Made by a program: the position numbers and the translations under genes. A DNA stretch of 64,000 bases from Eledone cirrhosa (taxonomy: Eukaryota; Mollusca; Cephalopoda; Octopoda; Eledonidae). The notes beneath the pieces are model-generated. The model saw nothing but the letters and a program-made list of their open reading frames with translations. It had not been told where the DNA came from and did not search any database. Shown one piece after another: positions 43,706-54,725 of this stretch. The stretch is from contig OZ024741.1 in assembly GCA_964016885.1 (NCBI GenBank), forward strand, positions 411,810,839-411,874,838. Reading direction: 5' to 3'. The first letter of the stretch is position 1. Every line of letters begins with the position of its first letter.

Positions 43706-44311
43706 AAAAAATAGTAGGAAAGGGTGTTACATGTATATAAAAAAAACATTTAATACATAACAACACGTTTTTTTTTGCTGATATGGCTGCATTTATTAAT
43801 ATCAACAACTTTTGCTGTAATATTTAATTACCAAGCTCCTCATCTGTGTTGTACGAAGCTCTCAAATTATTTACACAAAAACGGAAAAAAATGCTGCTAG
43901 CTTCCTAGCAAAAAGAACAATTGCATAAATTTATTTTCTTTCTTCTTTCCATGCAATAATATTTGAAGATGTCAAGATGGCGGCTTTCTTCTTCATAAAA
44001 AGTTTTTTTGGCGCGAAATTGTCCGCCATATTGGTTTTCTTTTTAGGTGTGCCGCAAATGTATTATTAATGCTATTGCTCGATTAGTCGCTCCCTTACAT
44101 GTTATCTCGGATGCATTCTTTTTCCTGTCCGGTTGTTTGACAGAGAAAAACAAGTGGTTTTATTTTTTTTTTCCCTTGTGTCCGAGATATTTCTCTATAC
44201 GGAGACACATTTTGGCCGCTTGCTGATATTGTACCAATCGCATCTGATACTTCTAAGGCCCTTTCCGATGTTCCCCGCCCAGCTCAGACCACACCTGGCC
44301 ATTCCACCTGC
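43706..44311 (+). other. Gypsy leader and lost gag region
   Basis: No open frame of gag type remains. The stretch is AT-rich with many T and A runs, so most of gag has been replaced or has decayed. Confidence 0.55.
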
Positions 44312-45102
44312 GTGGCTACTCATACTCACAGCACAGCTATAATGGCTATGCAGAAAGCCATTCAAGAACTCCACCTGGAGCTACAGAAGCTGAAGGCCTC
44401 TAGTGGTGCTCGTTCGCGCATCCGCCCCAGGTCACCAGCTTCATCTTTATTAGACACCGCCCCAGGTCACCAGCTTCATCTTTATGCTGGTACCACGACC
44501 GTTTTGCCGAGAACGCGAACCACTGTGTGCAGCCGTGTTCGTTTGTGAAGTCGGGAAACGCCAGTCGTTCGCCGTCATTTCTTCATCAAGGATCTTATGT
44601 CTGAGAGAGGCTTCCTCGTGGATTACAGGAGCCTCCTGTAGTATTTGGCCTAAAAGATACCCTTGTGGAGTCATCCATTACTCTGCAGGCCGTTAACCAC
44701 TCGCCTATAAAGACGTACGGACAAATCTCGCTTCCTCTCAAATTATTAAATCTTCGTAGGGATTTTAAATGGATTATTACGGTCGCTGACTTGCCACACC
44801 CTATCTTAGGAGCGGATTTCCTCCACAATTTCTCTTTGACTGTGGATGTCCGTGGCCAACATCTGGTGGATGACATCACCGGTTTTTCAATTCGTGGCCG
44901 GAAAGCCAATGCTCCAACGGCCAGCCCAATATTCTTCATCGCTGCCGCTGGAGACGCCTACCATTCGTTATTAGGTTCTTGCTGGAGTTCACCGATGGAA
45001 ATTTTCGAGTTACTGAGCCAACTCACTCAACCGAACATTTTATTTCCACCACTGGTGCTCCAGTATTTTCACGTCCACGCCGTTTACCGGTGGACAAATT
45101 AA
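44312..45102 (+). pseudogene. Gypsy gag end and protease relic
   Basis: 44312-44548 is a small remnant resembling the end of gag (AIQELHLELQKLKASS). The protease region follows. FFIKDLMSERGFLVD is broken by an extra base in the active-site codons at about 44621-44630. Then come SPIKTYGQISLPL and ADLPHPILGADFLHNFSLTV, which are the flap and C-terminal landmarks of retropepsin. The frame then runs out of register before RT. Confidence 0.8.
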
Positions 45103-46319
45103 AGGCAGCACGGTCCGAGTTCGACCATCTACGAGTCCTTGGGCTTCACCGTTACATATGGTGCCCAAGACTTCTGGCGACTGGAGACCCACTGGGGATT
45201 ATAGTAGGTTAAACGCTATGATCGTCCCAGACAGATATCCGATTCCCCATCTCCAGGATTGTAAGATTTTCATTGCAGGGTTGTAAGATTTTCTCCAAAC
45301 TCGATTTAGTGCGAGCTTACCACCAAATTCCGGTCAGGAAGGAAGACATTCCGAAAACAGCTATTACGACTCCTTTCGGATCCTTCGAATTTTTTACCAT
45401 GCCTTTCAGACTCATGAATGCCGCTAGCACTTTTCAGTAGTTCATAGATGAGGTCACTTGTGGTCTGGACTTCGGTTATGCATATATAGATGATCTCGTC
45501 GCTAGTTCCTCTCCAGAAGAGCATATGCGTCACCTGAACCTTTTATTTCGCCGTCTCCAGGATTACCGCGTTCGAGTGAATCCCGCAAAGTGTGTTTTTG
45601 GATCCGCATCACTGAATTTTTTAGGCCACCTCATCGACGCCGAGGGTATACGCCCCCTTCCACAGCAAGTTACAGCTATACAGGATCTACCTCCACCTAC
45701 TTCACTTCACCAGTTGCGTAACTTCTTAGGCCTAATCAATTTTTATAGACGTTTCGTTCCTCATTGTGCAAAATTACTGTCTTCCCTTACCGGAATTTTG
45801 AAAAATCGTCGGAAGAAGAATGAGGATATTTCCTTGACACAAGGACAACTCGAAGATTTCCAGACTGCCAAGACAGCACTTGCTAATTCATCTTTGCTAG
45901 CCCACCCAGTACCAGAGGCCAAGCATTCGCTTTGTGTTGATGCATCTGATACCGTTGTAGGAGCAGTTTTACAACAGTATAACGCTGGAAACCAACAACC
46001 TTTGGCATTTTTCTCCAGGAAGCTGAAACCAGCAGAAACCCGTTACAGCACGTTTGGCCGGGAGTTATTAGCCATATATCTGTCGTTGAAACATTTTTCT
46101 CATATTCTTGAGAGAAGAACTTTTATGGTTTTCACTTACCACAAACCTCTGACCTTCGCTTTGAGGGCTAAAGCCGACAAATATTCATCCAGAGAGGCAA
46201 GGCACCTTGATTACATTTCGCAGTTTACTAACGACATACAGCACATTTCTGGCTCACTAAACACAGCTGCAGACGCTTTGTCACGTTTGCCAATCAGCTC
46301 GATTTCGTCATCTCGGTAG
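45100..46319 (+). pseudogene. Gypsy reverse transcriptase and RNase H relic
   Basis: The RT reads [40 protein letters not shown], then an in-frame TAG at 45438-45440. The catalytic YIDD is at 45483-45494. From 45525 the frame is open to 46319: RLQDYRVRVNPAKC and FLGHLIDAEGIRPLP (thumb), RNFLGLINFYRRFVP (connection), then RNase H with CVDASDTVVGAVLQQ, GRELLAIYLSLKHF and ADALSRLP. The RNase H tether YHKPLTFAL replaces the usual DHKPL, so a conserved aspartate is lost. Confidence 0.9.
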
Positions 46320-46334
46320 ATAGATTTAACTCGT

Positions 46335-47590
46335 TTGGCAGCAGACCAGCCTGCACTCGAATCGTTGGACACTTCATCACCCGGGCTTGCGACTTGCAAC
46401 TTGAAATATATGCCCTTGTCGACCACCGACAGGCAGATCCTATGCGACGTATCGACGGATTCACCACGACCTTGTGTTCCCGAGACTCACCGTCGAATTC
46501 TGTTCCTTGCTTTGCACAGCATTTCTGACCCAGGAATTTCATCCACAGTAAAACCTATAACGGCTAGATTTTTCTGGCCAAATATAAGGCGAGAAATTAC
46601 TGCCTGGTGCCGTTCCTGCACACAGTGTCAAAAGTCTAAAGTCCACAGACACACCCGGACTCCACTTGGTACTTTCAGTACTCCAGCTGCTCGTTTTCAA
46701 CACATCCGCATCGATATCGTTGGACCTTGGCCATTCAGTAGTGGATATTCTTACCTTTTGGCCTGCATTGATCGTTTTTCGCGAAGGCCTGAAGCCACCC
46801 CCTTGACGGACATTAGCTGAGACTATAGCGCGTGTCCTGGTATCAGGGTTGATTGCCTGCTATGGTGTGCCTACCACAATTACCACAGACCGTGGTAGGC
46901 AATTTGAATCTCATCTCTTCTCAGAGCTGACAAAAATCATTGGTGCTCAACGAATCCGGACCACAGCTTATCATCCTGCTTCGAACGGAATGGTGGAACG
47001 TTTTCACCGACAATTAAAGGCCGCTTTTCGCGCCTACCCAGACTCTCTACGTTGGAGCGAGTACCTTCCTATTGTGTTATTAGGAATTCGGTCATCAATA
47101 AAGCAGGACCTTGGGTTCTCCCCGGCCGAATTACTGTATGGTGCTCCTCTAGCGTTGCCTGGGCAAATGCTTGCCCCTGTTGATTCTGCTTTTCAGGATC
47201 CTCTCTCCTATGTATCTCGTTTACGCTCCTATTTTCAGGACCTACCGCCTATGAATACCAGGAAAAAAACTATTAAAACTGCAGTCCCGAGGGATATTGC
47301 CTCGTGGACACATGTCTTACTCCACTCCTCACACAGCCGTACTCTGGACCCTACCGTGTGTTATCACGCACTGACAAACATTTCACAGTATACATTAAGG
47401 GATCCAGAGAGACAATTTCTGTGGATAGAGTAAAAAGGGCATACACTGACGCTCATACACCTGAGCCACAAATACCCCAATCTTTCTCTATTGAGCATAC
47501 ACCTGCTCCTTCTGCCCCACCTTCACCTACATACAGGACCACGACCCGTTTCGGTCGAAGTCCACTGGCCCAAAAAACTCTGTCAGACAT
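46335..47590 (+). pseudogene. Gypsy integrase relic
   Basis: The zinc-binding HHCC region spans HRRILFLALHSISDPG to WCRSCTQCQKSK. The catalytic core has ARFQHIRIDIVGPWP (first D), [10 protein letters not shown] (second D) and [12 protein letters not shown] (E). A stop and frame change lie at about 46820, and another frame change near 47300 before the C-terminal [20 protein letters not shown]. All three acidic residues remain, but no continuous enzyme is encoded. Confidence 0.9.
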
Positions 47591-47760
47591 TTTTTATATG
47601 AACTGGCCACTGGAGCCTTTTGTTTTCTTTTTCATTGTATTAGGTATGCATGTACTTTTTGATTTTTTTGTTACTGTTTCATGCCTATGCTTGGAACCCA
47701 CCCTTGGGGGTTCGCTGCAATTATCTTCAGGCTTTTCGCCTATCGTCTAGAGGAGGGTAT

Positions 47761-48238
47761 TGTAGTGACCCCTCGCGGTGGAACCCAGAACTCATTAGAG
47801 TTACGCCCCTTTTGGACGGCAGTGACCCCTAGTGTTACCTACAAGAAGTAATCGGAGTTACGTCTCCTTTGGGACTAAATATTGAGACCACCAGGGCATT
47901 CTACCTCTCTTTTTCGCTCCTTCACTCTGATTAGCGATGTAGCAGCCCTGGAGATCGGAGCCGATTTCTCCCACGACCCGTGTGGAGGCAAATACAAAAT
48001 TACTCCAGTGAACACGTTAAGAGTCTCTCTCTCTCTCTCCAAGAACAAACTCCAGCACATACTTTGGTCTCAATCCATTCAGCTACTTGAAACATCAACA
48101 AACTCTGTATCTCTGGTAATTTATATATTGTTCTCTTTTGATTTCCACGAAGTAAACTTATCTACAAACAAAGTAAATCAGCCTTGCATGTTATTTCTAA
48201 AACAGTAATAAATATATGTATAATACTAATCTTCTAAA
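47761..48238 (+). repeat. 3' LTR
   Basis: Near-identical to the 5' LTR apart from scattered changes and a short insertion near 48171. It is preceded by the purine tract at 47749-47760. Confidence 0.92.
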
Positions 48239-48242
48239 TGTC

Positions 48243-48525
48243 TATCTACCCGAGTCACCACACCTGTCAGTAGTCTATATTGATCCCAATATTAATTAAG
48301 TTAATATAAAAGTACTATAAATGAAAATTACTTGCCACAAAAATCTATAAAAAACGGGCTCTGATGTTGGGTTTGAACAGTTTTTAGGATTCGCCAGTTC
48401 AGCAGCCAGTACGTTAAAGAAAATTGATAGTTACAACAATAAAGGCAGAACAGAGAACACATTTTTTAACAAACAATAATTTGTACAACCATAATGGAAA
48501 TTCCAAGTATCAGAAAATATTTAAA
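48243..48525. other. No recognisable feature
   Basis: AT-rich sequence between the Gypsy element and the Helitron-type relic. It probably includes the 3' end of the latter, but no terminal hairpin could be identified. Confidence 0.4.
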
Positions 48526-49085
48526 TTACATTGTTAGAGCCTCATAGTATACAATATATTTTGTTCGGCCCTCCGGAGCAAAGATGAAGAGATTGTTTGG
48601 CGAGCTCACCCTAGAGCATCCTACATACAATTGACCATGGGAGAATCACTGATCTCATAGCTCGTCTCACGGAGAAGCTCTGTAGACGTTGACCTCTGGA
48701 CACTCCTGTCAGGAGCAGGTAAGCTGTAGTGACTTAGAGACCTACCACTAATCTCCAGGAAACTGTTTTCAAGACAAATGAGCACTTCATTGAAAACTAC
48801 ATCGTATGTTACGTTCGGATTGTGTCTGCGTGTGCGGTGGAGGATGTCCTCAGCTAGACTTTCACGGTGGTTGTTCCACATTGCGAGAGGGTCGGCGAGA
48901 TCACAGTTGTGCAGCATAATAGCAAAAGGTTTTCGCAGCTGAGAAGGGACTTTAGCAGTTGCTGCTTCTTGCAGGGTGAGTTGTCAATGGCTATCATTGT
49001 GTAACATACCACGCATCTAGCAAGCCAAATGGTAAGTGGAACATTGATGGCCATTGATGGTTCTCAGATCTTGGAAAGACTGTGG
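48526..49085 (-). pseudogene. Helitron-type (PIF1-like) helicase relic, internally deleted
   Basis: Read leftward it has GPQSFQDLRTINGHQ, QEAATAKVPSQLRKPFAIML, MWNNHRESLAEDILHR, NEVLICLENSFLEISGRSLS and YSLPAPDRS. These are the segment before the helicase motifs in Helitron Rep/helicase proteins. At about 48640-48660 it jumps, with a frameshift, to HGQLYVGCSRVSSPNNLFIF and APEGRTK.IVYYEAL, the extreme C-terminus of PIF1-like helicases, with stop at 48526. The whole ATPase core is missing. The helicase would unwind DNA during rolling-circle transposition. This copy cannot. Confidence 0.8.
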
Positions 49086-49189
49086 TCCCCTAACTTCGAA
49101 CAGTAACAATGACGATAAGCCGTCTGTGCTTTCGTGAAATAAATAGGTTTTAGTTTTTGTGTTTGCAAAAATATCTGTACACGAATATA

Positions 49190-49620
49190 TATATTAAAAT
49201 AACAGATTAAAGTTTAAGCAAAGAATCGCTGATTTCACCCTTAACTAAAAAAATCAGTCTGTGGACGCAGAAGTAAATATTTCGAAAAACGTTATCTAAT
49301 GCAGACAGTCAAACATACAGAGACATATTATAAGGGCGCTACGTTATAGCTATGTATCTATCTAAAGAGACAGACTAAGAAAATGAGGGGAATGTTGTGC
49401 GACGTCATAAGAAAAAGTGAGGAATGACGTATAACCGGAAGTGTTGACATTTGAAATTTTAAAGAAGTGAATATTTAAATAACATCTTTAATCTTTTAAC
49501 AAAATTCAGTAGACAAAAATACCCTCACTTTTTTACTTGGAAAAAGTTATATCTATGGTGCTATTTGGTCCAGCCGTTTGGCAGAAAGTTTGTTACCTAC
49601 ATACGGCCGTCAGCTTTATA

Positions 49621-49622
<2 letters not shown>
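49190..49622 (+). mobile_element. Unclassified dispersed element (relative of 34205-34620)
   Basis: Shares AACAGATTAAAGTTTAAGCA, AAGAATCGCTG and ATTATAAGGGCGC with the element at 34205. One frame gives KNQSVDAEVNISKNV. It ends ACGGCCGTCAGCTTTATAG, directly followed by a (TA)n tract. Confidence 0.55.

Positions 49623-49668
<46 letters not shown>
49623..49668. repeat. (TA)n microsatellite
   Basis: Pure TA repeats at the left edge of the inverted Penelope arm. Confidence 0.95.
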
Positions 49669-49670
<2 letters not shown>

Positions 49671-50527
49671 TTAAGTCGTTTGGAAGCCTCGACAATGCAA
49701 ATGGGTAAATCTCCGGGTAACAAGGTCCGGTGGTGGAGAGAGAGATGTAAATGGGTGTACGTTGAGATGCGTGGTGTGTATAAGATGTGTGAGATGTGTA
49801 GAATGAAGGGAAGAGTATAAAGGATAAAATTAAAATAACAACACAAGAGAGAGTTACCTTGGGAGAGATTTAATAGTCCCTATATATTTCGGATTCACAT
49901 CCATCAACTGGGGTTTTTTTCCGGGGTGGGGGAAAAGGTTGTCTGTCGGACAAGTCCGGAACGCGTCCTTCGTTGTTTGTTGTTTTGAATATCTGAGGTA
50001 TTCGGCAGAGCGCACGTGCGCGTGAAATGGGGTCGGTCGTACAGAGGTCAGCGGCCGAATGAGGGAGTGGGATAGCGCTAGCTGTCAGTCCATTTTCTGC
50101 CTGTTTGTTAAATGTTACTCTGTGTGTGTGTGCGTGTGTTGTCTCGCTTGAGTGTGTGTGTGTGCGTGCGTGTGTTGTTGCCTTGTTCCTCTGTATTGGC
50201 AGTGAGTATGTTCGTATGGTGGAATGCTACTGTGTGTGTGTGTGTGTGTGCGTGTGTTGTCTCGTTTGCGTGTGTTGTGTGTTGTTGCATCGCTTGTTAA
50301 CTTAAACCAGCCATCTCATTTCGCTTCTCTCTGATCGGTTGTTTATTTGCGGTTGCAGTCGTTTGATAAAAAGCGCTTCCTTGATACGTAACGTGCCGAC
50401 GTTTCTTTCAGTCGCTAGAATTGTGACAATGGGCCTTCCGTCTTTGTTTCCGCATTTGTGTGTTTGTGAAGTATATCCGAGATGGAGTGTTTTAGCCTGA
50501 TGAGTTTAGTGTCGAGTTCGTGGTTGG
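49664..50527 (-). mobile_element. Inverted, internally deleted Penelope-like copy
   Basis: Read on the - strand this begins with about 70 bp equal to the 5' end of the main element (pairing 50460-50527 with 50672-50746). It then jumps to the last 45 or so codons of the endonuclease and the whole 3' region (pairing 49664-50459 with 52327-53139). It is a head-to-head partner lacking the RT. The GT-rich microsatellites here mirror the CA-rich ones at 52500-52690. Confidence 0.88.
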
Positions 50528-50762
50528 TGGGTGGGGGGTGGAGTGGGTTGTCGGGGTGGTAAGTGGGGAACTAGGGGTGGGTTGCGTCGGCGCTGTTATT
50601 TTCTGTGGCGCTGTTGATGGCGGTCACCCATTTAAGTTGGTAAGCGGCCCGACAAAAGTTGGCCCCACCCTCCAACCACGAACTCGACACTACACTCATC
50701 AGGCTAAAACACTCCATCTCGGATATACTTCACAAACACACACACACACGCACAACACATAA

Positions 50763-52484
50763 CCTCACCAAATCTCAACTCACCACTCTCTCCAACCTAA
50801 AATCGAAGAACCTCATCTATCTCCCCTCCGACTAGGGAAAAGAATTCTGCGTCATCAGCAGAGAGGCCTACAACACCCTGGCCCTCCAACACCTTGACGA
50901 TGACAACCTCTACTCCAAGGTCACGGGAATCACTCCCGCGCAGATAGAAGAACACATCAACGCCGCCTGGACCAACATCTGCGACCGGCGGAAGCTCCCG
51001 AAGAAGCTGAGATACAACCTCCTCACGAGGAACAGCAGACTACCCGCCTTCTACCACCTCGTGAAAACACACAAACGGGACCCGACCTGAAAATCAGGCG
51101 CATCGTATCGAGCGTGGAGGGACCACTCTACAAAATTTCATGGCTCCTAGCCAGAATACTCAAACCCATCTTAGACACCTTGCCGGGACACGTTAACAGC
51201 TCCGAGGAGGTGTTGAAGCGCCTGCATCAAATGGATCCCGACACCAGAAGGAATAACAGATATGCCTTCAGCCTTGATGTAGTCGCTCTCTACACCTCGG
51301 TCCCGGCACTCCCGGCCGTCAATATACTAATGGAACGCGTCCAATCCACCGACCTACACTGCTTCGGGCTCACCACCACTGACATCCACCAACTCCTATC
51401 CATCGTCGTCGACAACACCTACTTCGGATTCCTTGACCAAATATACCAACAAACCTCGGGATTGCCCATGGGATCAAGCCTATCAGGTGTGCTAGCGATC
51501 TCTTACATGGACAACCTCGAACGCAAGACACTCAACGCTTGCCACTCCAACGCCGTAGCCTTTTTCTCAAGGTACGTGGACGATATCCTCATCCTCGCAT
51601 CTTCCCAAGACACGGCGAACAGAATCTATGAGACGTTCAACAACACGGACGAGAAAATTGACTTCAGTGTTGAATACCCCAACGAAGACGGGTCACTTGC
51701 CCTCCTCGACTTCCGAATCAACATCACGGAACAGGGAAGGATCCACTGCAACTTCTACCGAAAGGCAGCCTGCAGGGACCTATTCGTTCACTACAAGTCC
51801 GCCCTCCCTAACAGTGCCAAAAGAGGATACATCACGAACGAGATCGCGCGAATCAAAAACAGATGCAGCGATCCCGCGAGTGGTGTCACTCATACCAAGC
51901 GATTCCTCAAGGTGCTGGAGACGAACGGGTACCCTACCTCGATCACAGACAGAATAGGAGACACCAGACGCAAGAGACAGAGAAGCACCCAAGGCAAGTG
52001 CTTCCTTAAAATGCCACACCTGGGCGAGAAAACCACCAACGCTGTCCGCAAGGCTATACGGAGGGAGGGCCTCGACATCCACCTGGCCCACTCGGGCCCC
52101 TCCCTGCGAAGATGCCTCTCCAGGAAACCCGAAAAATCTACTGACGCATGCTCCCTCAGAGACTGCCTGATACGCCATGCGAACTGTTGCCTACGCACAT
52201 ACGTCGTGTATAAGATAGAATGTGATAGGTGCAACCAATACTACATAGGTAGCACAATTCGACCTTTGCACATCCGGATCAAGGAACACACTAAAACCAG
52301 GGCCTCGTCTTTCCGGAAACACATAGACAAATGCGGAAACAAAGACGGAAGGCCCATTGTCACAATTCTAGCGACTGAAAGAAACGTCGGCACGTTACGT
52401 ATCAAGGAAGCGCTTTTTATCAAACGACTGCAACCGCAAATAAACAACCGATCAGAGAGAAGCGAAATGAGATGGCTGGTTTAA
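50763..52484 (+). pseudogene. Penelope-like reverse transcriptase with GIY-YIG endonuclease (two breaks)
   Basis: The N-terminal part is readable from about 50763 (LTTLSNLKSKNLIYLPSD, then an in-frame TAG near 50834, GKEFCVISREAYNTLAL). It shifts frame near 51088. From there 51114-52484 is open for 456 codons. RT motifs are FSLDVVALYTSVP (A), SGLPMGSSLSGVLAISYMD (B) and RYVDDILIL with YVDD at 51573-51584 (C). The GIY-YIG domain at about 52195-52440 has YVVYKIECDRCNQYYIGST, a Cys pair between the two halves and a basic helix RIKEHTK. The family acts on chromosome ends and target DNA in the nucleus. With one stop and one frameshift this copy is only just dead. Confidence 0.92.
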
Positions 52485-52700
52485 GTTAACAAGCGATGCA
52501 ACAACACACAACACACGCACACACACACGCAAACGAGACAACTACACACACACACGCACACACACACAGTAGCATTTCACCATACGAACATACTACACTG
52601 CCAATACAGAGGAACAAGGCAACAACACACGCACGCACACACACACACACTCAAGCGAGAGAACAACACACGCACACACACACAGAGTAACATTTAACAA
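52485..52700. repeat. CA-rich microsatellites in the Penelope 3' region
   Basis: Several (CA)n and CACG-type tracts are separated by ACTCAAGCGAGAGAACAAC and CATACGAACATACTACACTG. Mirror tracts occur at about 50115-50290. Confidence 0.85.
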
Positions 52701-53182
52701 ACAGGCAGAGAATGGACTGACAGCTAGCGCCATCCCCCTCCCTCATTCGGCCGCTGACCTCTGTACGACCGGCCCCATTTCACGCGCACGCGCGCTCTGC
52801 CGAATAGCTCAGATATTCAAAACAACAAACAGTGAAGGACGCGTTCCGGATTTGTCCGATAGACAACCTTTTCCCCCACCCCGGAAAAAAACCCCAGTTG
52901 ATGGATGTGAATCCGAAATATATAGGGACTATTAAATCTCTCCCACGGTACTCTCTCTTGTGTTGTTATTTTAATTTTATCCTTTATACTCTTCCCTTCA
53001 TTCTACACATCTCACACATCTTATACACACCACGCATCTCAACGTACACCCACTTACATCTCTCTCTCCACCACCGGACCTTGTTACCCGGGAATTTACC
53101 CATTTGCATTGTCGAGGCTTCCAAACGACTTAAAGATATTTACTTATTGTTCCACAATGCTTCAAGCAAACTTCAATACTCT

Positions 53183-53183
<1 letters not shown>

Positions 53184-53220
<37 letters not shown>

Positions 53221-53713
53221 AGTATGTATGTATACGTACATACATATATGTATACAGACGTACAGTAGTATGTATATATATACATACATGCACACATATA
53301 TATATGCACGTATCGGTTTACCGAACATTTATTATAATGCCCGGTTTGTTTGTTTGTAAACAAACAAACAGCCCGAATTACGCCGTACAGTGTCTAGGCA
53401 ACCACGTCACCTTTTTGTTCAACACTGACACAGGAACGATGTACTAGTTTCAAGCTTATTAGCTATCGTCAGCATCGTATACCTTCCTGCCAGATGGTTG
53501 ACGTCTGAAAGTATATACTTTCCTTATGCATATTAACGGCTGAGCAGCCTAATTTGAATATCGAGTGAGTTTAGTCGGCTGGGCGCACCGAAAACGATAA
53601 ATGGAATAGAATGAAACGAAATTTCATTTCTCACTCTTAGTACGGCACTTACTTAAATGTAAGTATGCATGTATGTATACGTACATACATATATGTATAC
53701 AGACGTACAGTAG

Positions 53714-53756
<43 letters not shown>

Positions 53757-53930
53757 TGTAAGTATGTATGTATGCGTACATACATATATGTATACAGACG
53801 TACAGTAGTATGTATATATATACATACATGCACACATATATATATATGCACGTATCGGTTTACTGAACATTTATTATAATGCCCGGTTTGTAAACAAACA
53901 TCCCGGATTACGCGTACGTTTCATTCTACT
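53184..53930. repeat. Duplicated segment with TA and TATG microsatellites
   Basis: GTAAGTATGTATGTATACGT to GCCCGGTTTG appears at about 53219-53350 and again at about 53758-53890. A third partial copy is at 53658-53720. Between them (53380-53640) is sequence with ATGTACTAGTTTCAAGCTTA and TTAGCTATCGTCAGCATCGT, perhaps an unknown repeat. No gene is seen. Confidence 0.75.
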
Positions 53931-54041
53931 CCATTTATTCTGGCAGAGGCAGAAACATTAACTTTTTTTAGAAATAAAGCAGGTCTATTCACGTCGCCAT
54001 CTCTAGCAATTTATATGTATATATAATATATATTATAAGTG

Positions 54042-54391
<350 letters not shown>

Positions 54392-54575
54392 GTGGTTAGA
54401 GAACTGGATTCACAATCTTAACGTTGTGAGTTCGATTCCTGGACCAGGTGATGCGTTATGTCCTTGAGCAAGATACTTTATTTCATGTTGCTCCTTCTGC
54501 CTGGAATTGCGACCGACAGTATTAGCAATTTGACAAGCTCTACCTCACTTGTTAAGCAAATGACGTCTGGGCTCT
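54392..54575 (+). mobile_element. tRNA-derived SINE head
   Basis: GTGGTTAGAGAACTGGATTC (A box region) and GAGTTCGATTCCTGGACC (B box) with GTCCTTGAGCAAGATACTTT match the 5' half of the SINE at 22797. The LINE-like tail is missing after about 54500, so the copy is 3' incomplete or rearranged with the preceding solo tail. Confidence 0.75.
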
Positions 54576-54725
54576 TTTATATATATATATAATATGCGTG
54601 TGTGTATGTGTTTATATTAGCACCATTTTAGGACTATTTTCCATGCTTCAATGGATTGTTACATTTTGAAGCTAGTCAGTTCAAAGGACTGTAACTTGTT
54701 CATATGTTATATTCTACCAAGTTTT

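Larger units (their letters stand above)
43234..48238 (+). mobile_element. Gypsy-type LTR retrotransposon, degenerate (tRNA-Trp primed)
   Basis: LTRs at 43234-43692 and 47761-48238 start TGTAGTGA and end CTTCTAAA. The duplication TGTC flanks them (43230-43233 and 48239-48242). A tRNA-Trp primer site follows the 5' LTR and the purine tract AGAGGAGGGTAT precedes the 3' LTR. The coding order is gag remnant, protease, RT, RNase H, integrase, which is the Gypsy order. tRNA-Trp priming with a 4-base duplication is typical of the CsRn1 group, so membership there is a reasonable inference. Every domain carries stops or frameshifts. Confidence 0.93.
50672..53139 (+). mobile_element. Penelope-like retroelement (RT plus GIY-YIG), main copy
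   Basis: The element has a short 5' region, one RT-endonuclease ORF and a 3' region rich in CA repeats. It shares both ends in inverse orientation with 49664-50527. A spacer of 144 bp (50528-50671) separates the two. Penelope-like elements often occur in such partial tandem or inverted arrangements. Confidence 0.9.
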
